Positions 1 to 5,802 of a stretch of DNA of 16,355 nt are shown piece after piece. The stretch is from an uncultured Clostridia bacterium (GTDB taxonomy: Bacteria; Bacillota; Clostridia; TANB77; CAG-508). Position numbers and translations under genes: made by a program. Under the pieces are notes generated by a model. It searched no databases and had not been told where the DNA came from. It worked only from the letters and a program-made list of their open reading frames with translations. Each line of letters starts with the position of its first letter. The first letter of the stretch is position 1. The stretch lies in NCBI GenBank assembly GCA_947631385.1, contig CANRLE010000019.1, forward strand, positions 1 through 16,355. Direction: 5' to 3'.

Positions 1-66
1 ACGGTACGCTACAAACGCACGCCAATTTTCAAGACTGGTGCCATAAACCAACTCGACCACCTCTCC
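1..66 (-). tRNA. tRNA-Ser (anticodon UGA), 3' part cut off by the window edge
   Basis: On the minus strand the sequence starts at 66 with the acceptor strand GGAGAGG, followed by TG, a D arm with GTC/GGC stem, and an anticodon stem CCAGT/ATTGG. The stem encloses loop CTTGAAA, so the anticodon UGA lies at 29-31. A long variable arm follows (GTGCG pairs with CGTAC), which is the class II hallmark of serine tRNAs. The T arm and the 3' acceptor strand lie beyond position 1. It decodes UCN serine codons. It lies downstream of the parAB-DUF4446 operon but has its own promoter, so it is probably transcribed independently. Confidence 0.95.
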
Positions 67-99
67 ATATGGTTAGACAAATGTCCAGCGACAGTATCT

Positions 100-128
100 A
101 TCTTAGCATTTTTACAGACATTTGTCAA
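100..128 (-). promoter_or_regulatory. Promoter of tRNA-Ser
   Basis: The minus strand has a perfect -35 TTGACA at 123-128, a 17-nt spacer and a -10 TAAGAT at 100-105. This places the transcription start near 93, about 27 nt ahead of the tRNA 5' end at 66. The decamer GACAAATGTC and its exact reverse complement flank the -10 at 76-85 and 117-126; the upstream copy overlaps the -35. This may be an operator or coincidence. Confidence 0.75.
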
Positions 129-156
129 TAGTAAATTTTAGATTTTTTACCATAGT

Positions 157-672
157 CTAATTAATTCTATATATCTCATCTGAACCCATTGCTTTTTGAA
201 TTGCTTGTTGTTCCTCAGCTGAAATTGTATAAGTAGATTTTCCTTTATTTACAGGCTTTGCATAAATATTAGACATTTCTCTAGAATAAATACCATTTAA
301 AACCACTCCATCATTATTTTCATCTAATAAAGCTAATGCAAAGCTCAAATCACTTCCTGTGTCTTTAAAAGCACTATAACGAACTATTCCAACTTTTTGA
401 ATACACTTTGATACATCTTTATTTAGACTTTGAACATATGTAATTATTTCTCCATTTTGTTTCTCTACTTCTTCTATTCTTGTCATATATGCTTTTAAAT
501 CTTCTTCTAGGTTATTGCTATTGCCCAGTTTCTTCATGAATTTTTCATATCTTTTATTAAGCTTTGAATATTTCGCAATTAATATAATAAATCCCAAAAA
601 CAATAATACTATTATTCCAAGCATAATAAATAAAAACATATCACTTTTTATTATTTGTATGACGCTTTCCAT
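157..672 (-). CDS. DUF4446 family membrane-anchored protein
   Basis: The 171-residue protein has one N-terminal hydrophobic segment (about residues 13-33), which suggests a single-pass membrane anchor. A charged, probably coiled-coil stretch (about 40-95) follows. The C-terminal conserved core carries VGIVRYSAFKDTGSDLSFAL at about 94-113, then a NGIYSRE segment and an EEQQAI segment. This arrangement is typical of DUF4446 proteins, which in Clostridia commonly follow parB at the origin. The biochemical role is unknown. The gene starts 18 bp after the parB stop with AGAGGT just ahead of the ATG, so it is very probably the last gene of the parA-parB operon. Co-transcription with parAB suggests, but does not prove, a role linked to chromosome segregation or the membrane. 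No terminator is obvious after the stop. Family assignment rests on pattern recognition, not a profile search. Confidence 0.85.
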   Translation of the reverse strand: MESVIQIIKSDMFLFIMLGIIVLLFLGFIILIAKYSKLNKRYEKFMKKLGNSNNLEEDLKAYMTRIEEVEKQNGEIITYVQSLNKDVSKCIQKVGIVRYSAFKDTGSDLSFALALLDENNDGVVLNGIYSREMSNIYAKPVNKGKSTYTISAEEQQAIQKAMGSDEIYRIN

Positions 673-690
673 AGATACCTCTTTCTTACA

Positions 691-1530
691 TTATTGAATT
701 AAGCCTAAAATTCTTTCTAAATCTTCATTTGACGTATATTCTATTATTATTTTGCCTCTTTTGCTTCCTGCATCTAATCTTACTTTCGTTCCAAAAAAGC
801 TTTGGAAATTATCTTCTATGCTTTTATACAAAATATGATTTCTTTGCTGTTCTTCTCTTGTTTCTTTCACTTTAGCCCTTTTTTCTACTTGTCTAACAGT
901 AGCTCCTCTTTCAATCATTTGCAATGCTGTTTGATATTGCTTTTCTGGATCTGTGATTGCTAGCAATGCTTTGCAGTATCCTTCTGTTATTTTGCCCTCT
1001 TTTGCCATTTCTAATACACGTGGTTCTAAGTTTAATACTCTTACCCAATTGGCAACTGTGCTTCTTCCTTTTCCTAACTTTTTAGCAACTTCTTCTTGTG
1101 ACATTCCATAGTTGTCTATTAAGGTTTTTATCCCCATCGCTTTTTCTACTGGGTTTAAGTCCTCTCTTTGCATGTTTTCTATCAATGATATTTCTGAATT
1201 GATTTGCTCATTGTCCTCTCTAATAATAGCTGGAATGTCTTTTAATCCAGCTATTTTAGAAGCTCTCCATCTTCTCTCTCCAGCAATTATACTGTAATAT
1301 CCCTCTTTTTTTGTTACTACAATTGGCTGTATCAAGCCATATTCTTTAATTGATTCTGCTAATTCTTCTAATGATTCTTGATCAAATCTCTTTCTTGGTT
1401 GATCTCTGTTTGGTTCAATTTCTGTTACTTTCAAATTTTTTAAAGTGTCACTTTCTTGCTGTTGTTCTTCTTCTGGTACTGGACCAAATAATGCATCTAA
1501 TCCTTTCCCTAAACCTGTCATTTTTGCCAT
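691..1530 (-). CDS. parB: Chromosome-partitioning protein ParB (Spo0J)
   Basis: ParB is a CTP-dependent DNA-sliding clamp that loads at parS sites near the origin, recruits SMC condensin and regulates ParA. The 279-residue protein has a short basic N-terminus (GLGKGLDALF, 6-15) that typically stimulates ParA. The ParB N domain holds the CTP-binding motifs GERRWR (84-89) and ENMQRED (118-124). A helix-turn-helix lies at about 142-166, and a C-terminal dimerisation domain at about 230-279. After the HTH the family usually reads like GHARALL, but here the segment is EGYCKALLAI (183-192), a modest deviation. The ATG is preceded by AAGGGGG, which overlaps the parA stop; the gap is 13 bp, so parA and parB form one operon. 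No noc paralogue is present in the window. Confidence 0.96.
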   Translation of the reverse strand: MAKMTGLGKGLDALFGPVPEEEQQQESDTLKNLKVTEIEPNRDQPRKRFDQESLEELAESIKEYGLIQPIVVTKKEGYYSIIAGERRWRASKIAGLKDIPAIIREDNEQINSEISLIENMQREDLNPVEKAMGIKTLIDNYGMSQEEVAKKLGKGRSTVANWVRVLNLEPRVLEMAKEGKITEGYCKALLAITDPEKQYQTALQMIERGATVRQVEKRAKVKETREEQQRNHILYKSIEDNFQSFFGTKVRLDAGSKRGKIIIEYTSNEDLERILGLIQ

Positions 1531-1543
1531 TTTCTATTCCCCC

Positions 1544-2332
1544 TTATAACATATGTTTTGCCTTTTTTTCTTCTTCGTTCATTTTAAGAAATTCTTTTGC
1601 AAATTTTATATAACTTTTTGCTCCTTTTGACCTAGGATCATATTCAGTAATCGGCATCCCATAGCTTGGCGCTTCACTTAGCCTTACATTTCTTGGTATT
1701 ACTGTTTTATATACCTTGTCATCAAAATATTTCTTAACTTCTTTTACTACTTGATTAGATAGGTTTGTCCTGATGTCATACATAGTAAGTAAAGCACCTT
1801 CGATTTGAATGTTTTTATTTAAGTGCTTTTTTACTAAATTAATCGTGTTTAATAGTTGTCCTAATCCCTCTAATGCAAAATATTCACATTGTACTGGTAT
1901 TAAAACACTATCAGAGGCTGTAAAAGAGTTTAGTGTGATTAACCCTAAAGATGGTGGACAATCAATAAAAATATAGTCAAATTTTTCTTTGATTTCTTCT
2001 AGTTTTTCTTTTAACCTTTGCTCTCTTGACATCATTGATACTAGCTCAACTTCTGCTCCTGCTAAGTTGATGTTAGATGGACAAATTTTTAAGTTTTTTA
2101 TTATTGTGTCTTGTATAACATCTTTCATTGGTGTATCACTTACTAATACATCATATGTTGATAATTCTACTTCCTTTTCTGCCCCTAAACCACTTGTAGC
2201 ATTTCCTTGTGGGTCTGCATCAATTAGTAATACCTTTTTTCCCCTTTTTGCTAAAATAGTACTTAAATTAACGGTTGTAGTGGTTTTTCCAACTCCACCT
2301 TTTTGATTTGCTACTGCTAATATTTTTCCCAA
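1544..2332 (-). CDS. parA: Chromosome-partitioning ATPase ParA (Soj)
   Basis: ParA is a deviant Walker ATPase that dimerises on ATP, binds DNA non-specifically and works with ParB in origin segregation; in Bacillota it also modulates DnaA. Numbered from the chosen start (262 aa), the signature motifs are KGGVGKTT (11-18), DADPQGN (38-44), FIDCPPS (122-128) and RNVRLSEAPS (214-223). Three in-frame starts compete: ATG at 2347, ATG at 2338 and TTG at 2332. The only Shine-Dalgarno, GGAGG at 2341-2345, overlaps the first start and is only 2 nt from the second. It is 8 nt from the TTG. Starting at the TTG gives (M)GKILAVANQKGG, which matches the usual Soj N-terminus. I therefore prefer the TTG, although an automatic call may show 2338 or 2347. 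Confidence 0.95.
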   Translation of the reverse strand: MGKILAVANQKGGVGKTTTTVNLSTILAKRGKKVLLIDADPQGNATSGLGAEKEVELSTYDVLVSDTPMKDVIQDTIIKNLKICPSNINLAGAEVELVSMMSREQRLKEKLEEIKEKFDYIFIDCPPSLGLITLNSFTASDSVLIPVQCEYFALEGLGQLLNTINLVKKHLNKNIQIEGALLTMYDIRTNLSNQVVKEVKKYFDDKVYKTVIPRNVRLSEAPSYGMPITEYDPRSKGAKSYIKFAKEFLKMNEEEKKAKHML

Positions 2333-2340
2333 TTTCATTG

Positions 2341-2345
2341 CCTCC
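2341..2345 (-). promoter_or_regulatory. Ribosome binding site that decides the parA start
   Basis: The GGAGG (minus strand) is the only good Shine-Dalgarno in the parA leader. Spacing is 8 nt to the TTG at 2332 but only 2 nt to the ATG at 2338. It lies inside the second and third codons of the longest reading frame. Confidence 0.65.
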
Positions 2346-2393
2346 ATTTTTTAGTTAATATTTATTTATTAGTTTGTTTGTTTTTACAGTCTT

Positions 2394-2422
2394 ATGATAT
2401 AAAAATATCTTAAAAAAGTCAA
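2394..2422 (-). promoter_or_regulatory. Promoter of the parA-parB-DUF4446 operon
   Basis: The minus strand has -35 TTGACT (2417-2422), a 17-nt spacer and -10 TATCAT (2394-2399), each 5 of 6 matches to the housekeeping consensus. It lies between the long inverted-repeat element and parA, so parAB transcription does not need to pass through the element. Confidence 0.7.
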
Positions 2423-2460
2423 TACAAATTCTAAAATTTATACAATTTAATGTTATGCAA

Positions 2461-2781
2461 TTCAGTTGTTTTAATATAACATGTAGCAAGATAATATATT
2501 ATTTATGAAGTAACAATTCGTGGGGACCAACAAATTACAGACTGTGATGCAAAAGCTATTAATAATTATATTTATTCATAACTTTGGTGTCGCAACTTCC
2601 ATAATAAAAAAACTAATATGTCAGTTGCTCCAAATCGTACTCGCATAGCTCGTTTGGTCGCTTACGCAGTTATTCAAAATATAATTATTAATAGCTTTTT
2701 GCTTTACAGTCTGTTATGTAGTTGGGAGTTACAAATAAATAATATATTATCTTGCTACATGCTTATATTAAGCTAGCTGAA
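2461..2781. repeat. Long imperfect inverted-repeat element (MITE-like)
   Basis: The two halves of this stretch are reverse complements of one another. The outer arms begin TTCAG / CTGAA (2461-2465 and 2777-2781). They include a perfect 27-bp match at 2480-2506 against 2735-2761. The inner arms include a perfect 23-bp match at 2551-2573 against 2677-2699 and the matching pair ACAGACTGT (2537-2545) / ACAGTCTGT (2706-2714). Weaker matching extends outward to TTTATACA at 2437 and TGTATAAA at 2805. The central 2583-2670 is unpaired and somewhat richer in G+C than its surroundings. No substantial reading frame is present. Size, symmetry and lack of coding resemble a miniature inverted-repeat transposable element, but I cannot define a clear target-site duplication. 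Confidence 0.8.
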
Positions 2782-2802
2782 CTATAACAATTTTATCTGT
2801 AT

Positions 2803-2832
2803 AAAAAAAGACCCCTTAAAAAAGAGGCTCTT
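2803..2832 (-). terminator. Probable intrinsic terminator after rsmG
   Basis: Read on the minus strand, AAGAGCCT (2832-2825) can pair with GGGGTCTT (2815-2808) with one mismatch and one G-U pair. Seven T residues (2809-2803) follow at once. The hairpin overlaps the last codons and stop of rsmG and would end the left-block transcript before the inverted-repeat element. The stem is only moderately strong. Confidence 0.45.
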
Positions 2833-3538
2833 TTGATGGCACTCCCGGTTTCCTTGGAAACTTTGCTGGAGTACTCTTACATTTTCTTATCACAACAACA
2901 CTTCTATTCATATCACTCTTTGGCAACTGAAACTGATCCACCCTCTCTACCTTTCCGCCCAACAAAATTATAGCATTCTCAGTTGATGCAAGTTCATTCT
3001 CAACATCGCTTCCCTTCATACTAATACAAACACCATCTAGCTTTACCAAAGGAATTTGATACTCTGCCAAAGTAGACAAATTAGCAACAGCTCTTGAAGT
3101 TGCGACATCAAATTTTTCTCTATAATTTTTATTTTTTCCAAACTCCTCCACTCGAGAATGAACTGCACTCATATTTGTCAATTGCAATCTATCAATAACT
3201 TCATTTAAAAAATTAACTCTTTTATTTAACGAATCCAGCAACGTAACTTCTAAATCATCTCTAATAATCTTTAGAGGAATTCCTGGAAATCCTGCTCCTG
3301 TTCCTACATCAACAACTTTAGCTCCTTGGCTTATATACTGAGCTATTGTCATAGAATCAATAAAATGTTTCAATACAATCTCTTCTGGTTTTGTAATCGC
3401 TGTCAAATTAATTTTTTCGTTCCATTCTAATAACAATTCCATATATGTATAAAATTTTTCTATTTGCTCATCTGTCAATGAAATTTTAAGTTCTATAGCA
3501 TATTCTTTCATTAATTTTTCAAAATCTTCTTTTTTCAT
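2816..3538 (-). CDS. rsmG: 16S rRNA (guanine-527-N7)-methyltransferase RsmG
   Basis: RsmG (GidB) methylates N7 of G527 in the 530 loop of 16S rRNA using S-adenosylmethionine; loss gives low-level streptomycin resistance in several species. The 240-residue protein is of normal family length. It has the N-terminal NLTAI (44-48) and LKHFIDS (56-62) segments, then the SAM-binding Rossmann motif VVDVGTGAGFPGIPL (75-89). TLLDSLNKRVNFL follows at about 99-111. The conserved C-terminal tail includes FPRKPGVPSKEPL. The start codon overlaps the mnmG stop in an ATGA arrangement (3535-3538), so the two are translationally coupled, with GGAGG 4 nt ahead of the ATG inside the mnmG end. This mnmG-rsmG pairing at the origin is widely conserved. 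Confidence 0.97.
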   Translation of the reverse strand: MKKEDFEKLMKEYAIELKISLTDEQIEKFYTYMELLLEWNEKINLTAITKPEEIVLKHFIDSMTIAQYISQGAKVVDVGTGAGFPGIPLKIIRDDLEVTLLDSLNKRVNFLNEVIDRLQLTNMSAVHSRVEEFGKNKNYREKFDVATSRAVANLSTLAEYQIPLVKLDGVCISMKGSDVENELASTENAIILLGGKVERVDQFQLPKSDMNRSVVVIRKCKSTPAKFPRKPGVPSKEPLF

Positions 3539-5415
3539 AGTGCCTCCTTCCCTTTTTGTTGTAAATAAACTAGCAAAACAGCTATATCAGCTGGTGAAAC
3601 CCCTGAAATTCTTGAAGCTTGGCCAACGGAATGTGGTTTTGCCTTATTTAGTTTTTGGCGTCCTTCTAAGCTAATTCCTTTAATTTGTTCATAGTCGATG
3701 TCCTCTGATAAGATTTTTGTTTCTAATTTCTTAAATTTTTCTACTTGCTGCTCTTGCATCTTTATATAGCCTTCATATTTTATTTGTATTTCTACTTCTT
3801 CCCTTTCCTGTCTGGTTAATTCTGGTCTTTCAGTATCAATTTCTGCTAATTTTTCATAGTTTAATTCTGTCCTTTTTAGTAATTCTGACATCTTTGTACC
3901 TGTTGATAATTCAGTAGTTCCGCTGTTTTTTAATAATTCATTTACTTTTTCTGTTGGTTTTACAATTGTGTCTTTTAATCTTTGTATTTCTTTTTCTATG
4001 TTTTGCTGTTTGTTTTTAAATTTTTCATATCTTTCTTTTGATATCAAGCCTATTTCGTAACCAATTGGTGTTAATCTTAAATCTGCATTATCTTGCCTTA
4101 ATAATAGCCTATATTCTGCTCTAGAAGTCATCATTCTGTATGGCTCATTTGTTCCTTTTGTAACAATATCATCAATTAAAACTCCTATATACCCTTGTGT
4201 TCTGTCCAAAATAAGTGGCTCTTTTCCTTTAATCTTTTGAGATGCATTTATTCCTGCTATTAATCCTTGACATGCTGCTTCTTCATATCCAGATGTCCCA
4301 TTTATTTGTCCTGCCATAAATAATCCATCAATTCCCTTGTATTCTAAGGAAAGCTTAAGATTAGATGGATTTATACAATCATATTCAATAGCATATGCAG
4401 GTCTAGTAAATTCAGCCTTCTCTAATCCGGGAATCGTATGATATAACGCAATTTGCACGTCTTCTGGTAAAGAAGAACTCATTCCTTGAATATACATTTC
4501 TTCTGTGTCCATGCCTATAGGCTCTACAAAGGCTTGATGTCGCGGTTTGTCGCTAAATCGCACTACTTTGTCTTCTATAGAAGGGCAATATCGTGGTCCT
4601 GTGCCTTCTATCATCCCTGCATACAATGGTGAACGGTGCAAATTTTGTCGAATTATGTCGTGAGTTTTTTCATTCGTGTATGTTAAATAGCAATCTACCT
4701 GCTCAAATTCTTTTGGTTCATTTTCAAAAGAAAATGCTTCTATTCCCTCATCACCATTTTGCACCTCCATCTTAGTAAAATCAATGCTTCTACGGTTTAT
4801 TCTAGCAGGCGTTCCTGTTTTAAAACGTACTAATTCTATTCCTAAATTTTTTAAGCAATCAGAAAGTTTATTCGCTGCTGATACACCGTCTGGACCGCTC
4901 TCTTTAGAGAATTCACCAATGAAAATTTTTCCCTTTAGATATGTACCTGTCGCTAAAATTACTGCTTTTACTTTATACACTGCTCCAACCTCTGTTTTAA
5001 TCGCCGTAATTTTGCCATTTTCCACTTCGATTTCCACAATTTCTCCCTGTTTTACTTCTAAGTTTTCTTGTTTTTCTAAAGTATGTTTCATTTCAGCTTG
5101 ATATCTTTTTCTGTCTGCCTGTGCCCTTAAAGAGTGCACTGCTGGCCCTTTTGAGGTATTTAGCATCTTAATTTGAATCATTGTTTTATCAATGTTTTTT
5201 CCCATCTCTCCACCTAATGCATCAATTTCTCTTACTAAATGCCCCTTTGAGCTTCCTCCTATATGAGGATTGCAAGGCATATTTGCAATAGCTTCTAAAC
5301 TAATTGAAAAGATTAATGTCTTCATTCCTAATCTCGCTGCAGCAAGAGCTGCTTCGCATCCTGCGTGTCCTGCTCCAATTACTGCTACATCATATTCTCC
5401 TGCTAAGTAATTCAT
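3535..5415 (-). CDS. mnmG: tRNA uridine-34 5-carboxymethylaminomethyl modification enzyme MnmG (GidA)
   Basis: MnmG is the FAD-dependent partner of MnmE. Together they add the carboxymethylaminomethyl group to C5 of wobble uridine 34 in tRNAs reading NNA/NNG codons. The 626-residue length is normal. The FAD Rossmann motif GAGHAG is at 14-19. The family signature at about 48-70 begins CNPHIGGSSKGHL and continues VREIDALGGE; H51 and the SS pair are small departures from the common CNPAIGG.AKGHL form. GPRYCPSIEDK lies in the middle and the C-terminal MnmE-binding region ends ISGVSPADIAVLLVYLQQK. The ATG has a strong AGGAGG. The 387-bp leader holds a promoter and a 12-bp hairpin. mnmE lies upstream on the same strand, so the two partner genes are adjacent. 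Confidence 0.98.
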   Translation of the reverse strand: MNYLAGEYDVAVIGAGHAGCEAALAAARLGMKTLIFSISLEAIANMPCNPHIGGSSKGHLVREIDALGGEMGKNIDKTMIQIKMLNTSKGPAVHSLRAQADRKRYQAEMKHTLEKQENLEVKQGEIVEIEVENGKITAIKTEVGAVYKVKAVILATGTYLKGKIFIGEFSKESGPDGVSAANKLSDCLKNLGIELVRFKTGTPARINRRSIDFTKMEVQNGDEGIEAFSFENEPKEFEQVDCYLTYTNEKTHDIIRQNLHRSPLYAGMIEGTGPRYCPSIEDKVVRFSDKPRHQAFVEPIGMDTEEMYIQGMSSSLPEDVQIALYHTIPGLEKAEFTRPAYAIEYDCINPSNLKLSLEYKGIDGLFMAGQINGTSGYEEAACQGLIAGINASQKIKGKEPLILDRTQGYIGVLIDDIVTKGTNEPYRMMTSRAEYRLLLRQDNADLRLTPIGYEIGLISKERYEKFKNKQQNIEKEIQRLKDTIVKPTEKVNELLKNSGTTELSTGTKMSELLKRTELNYEKLAEIDTERPELTRQEREEVEIQIKYEGYIKMQEQQVEKFKKLETKILSEDIDYEQIKGISLEGRQKLNKAKPHSVGQASRISGVSPADIAVLLVYLQQKGKEAL

Positions 5416-5442
5416 TTATTCCTCCTTTTTTGTTCCGCATAA

Positions 5443-5480
5443 TTGTTCCACAAGAATTTTTTCCCTTCCTTGTGAAACAA
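5443..5480 (-). promoter_or_regulatory. Leader hairpin of mnmG mRNA
   Basis: TTGTTCCACAAG (5443-5454) and CTTGTGAAACAA (5469-5480) form a 12-bp inverted repeat with a single mismatch, which becomes a U-G pair in the minus-strand transcript. The 14-nt loop is purine-rich (GAAGGGA within it). The hairpin ends 27 nt before the mnmG start and just upstream of its ribosome binding site. There is no U-run after it, so it is not a simple terminator. The half CTTGTGAAACA resembles one arm of a ParB parS site. Confidence 0.55.
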
Positions 5481-5539
5481 AAATCACTGTTTTTTTTCAA
5501 TATTAGTATCCTTTAACCTATTTGTTTTTATATGTTTTA

Positions 5540-5571
5540 TGTATACCATTTACGATGCCAGCTCGTGTCAA
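5540..5571 (-). promoter_or_regulatory. Probable promoter for mnmG-rsmG
   Basis: The minus strand has TTGACA at 5566-5571 and an extended -10 TGGTATACA (hexamer 5540-5545). The spacer is 20 nt, longer than optimal, but the TGn extension could compensate. The leader to mnmG would be about 120 nt and would include the 12-bp hairpin. Confidence 0.45.
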
Positions 5572-5686
5572 CGTTTTTGTCGTTTTTGTTCGGTTATAAA
5601 ATAGGTTTTAGTAAATTTTTACTGCAAATTTGTTTTTTATGTAATTTGCAACTGCCTGTTCGCCTTTTTTAAAAAATGCATATTTT

Positions 5687-5695
5687 TTATCCACT
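5687..5695 (+). promoter_or_regulatory. Isolated DnaA box (TTATCCACT)
   Basis: TTATCCACT matches the DnaA box consensus TTATCCACA in 8 of 9 positions. It stands alone between mnmE and mnmG, about 4 kb from the main clusters, and may be fortuitous. Confidence 0.35.
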
Positions 5696-5748
5696 TTTTA
5701 TTTGCTTTGAAAATCGTTTTATTTGTCTTTTTGCTTTTTTAATATGAA

Positions 5749-5796
5749 ATTATATCTTTTTTATTTAAAAACGTCTTATTTTTCATTTTCGTGCGT
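5749..5796 (-). promoter_or_regulatory. Promoter-like element, copy A (mnmE-mnmG gap)
   Basis: The minus strand contains AATGAAAAATAAGACG (5787-5772), 17 nt of unrelated A/T sequence, then TATAAT (5754-5749) followed by TTCAT. The same 16-mer, spacer length and ATATAATTTCAT block occur in front of recF (13064-13107). A sigma-70-type -10 is clear; the AAGACG at the -35 position is not canonical. Confidence 0.55.
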
Positions 5797-5802
5797 TTAA
5801 AT

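Larger units (their letters stand above)
5416..5802. other. mnmE-mnmG intergenic region (387 bp)
   Basis: No coding potential is visible. From the mnmE end (right to left on this strand) it holds a promoter-like element shared with the recF leader (5749-5796) and a near-consensus DnaA box TTATCCACT (5687-5695). A small inverted repeat TGCAAATT / AATTTGCA follows (5623-5630, 5643-5650), then an extended -10 promoter (5540-5571) and a leader hairpin (5443-5480). AACCTATTT near 5517 and AAATAGGTT near 5599 also form an inverted pair. I see no convincing mnmE terminator, so read-through from mnmE is possible. Confidence 0.6.

Noticed and set aside
1017..1022. CACGTG inside parB as a possible parS
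   Set aside because: The flanks (CTAATA before, GTTCT after) do not resemble TGTTT and AAACA; only the six-base core matches.
2583..2676. Short minus-strand frame across the tip of the inverted repeat
   Set aside because: It is broken by stop codons within a few dozen residues, has no start with a ribosome binding site and no family resemblance; the symmetry explains the sequence better.
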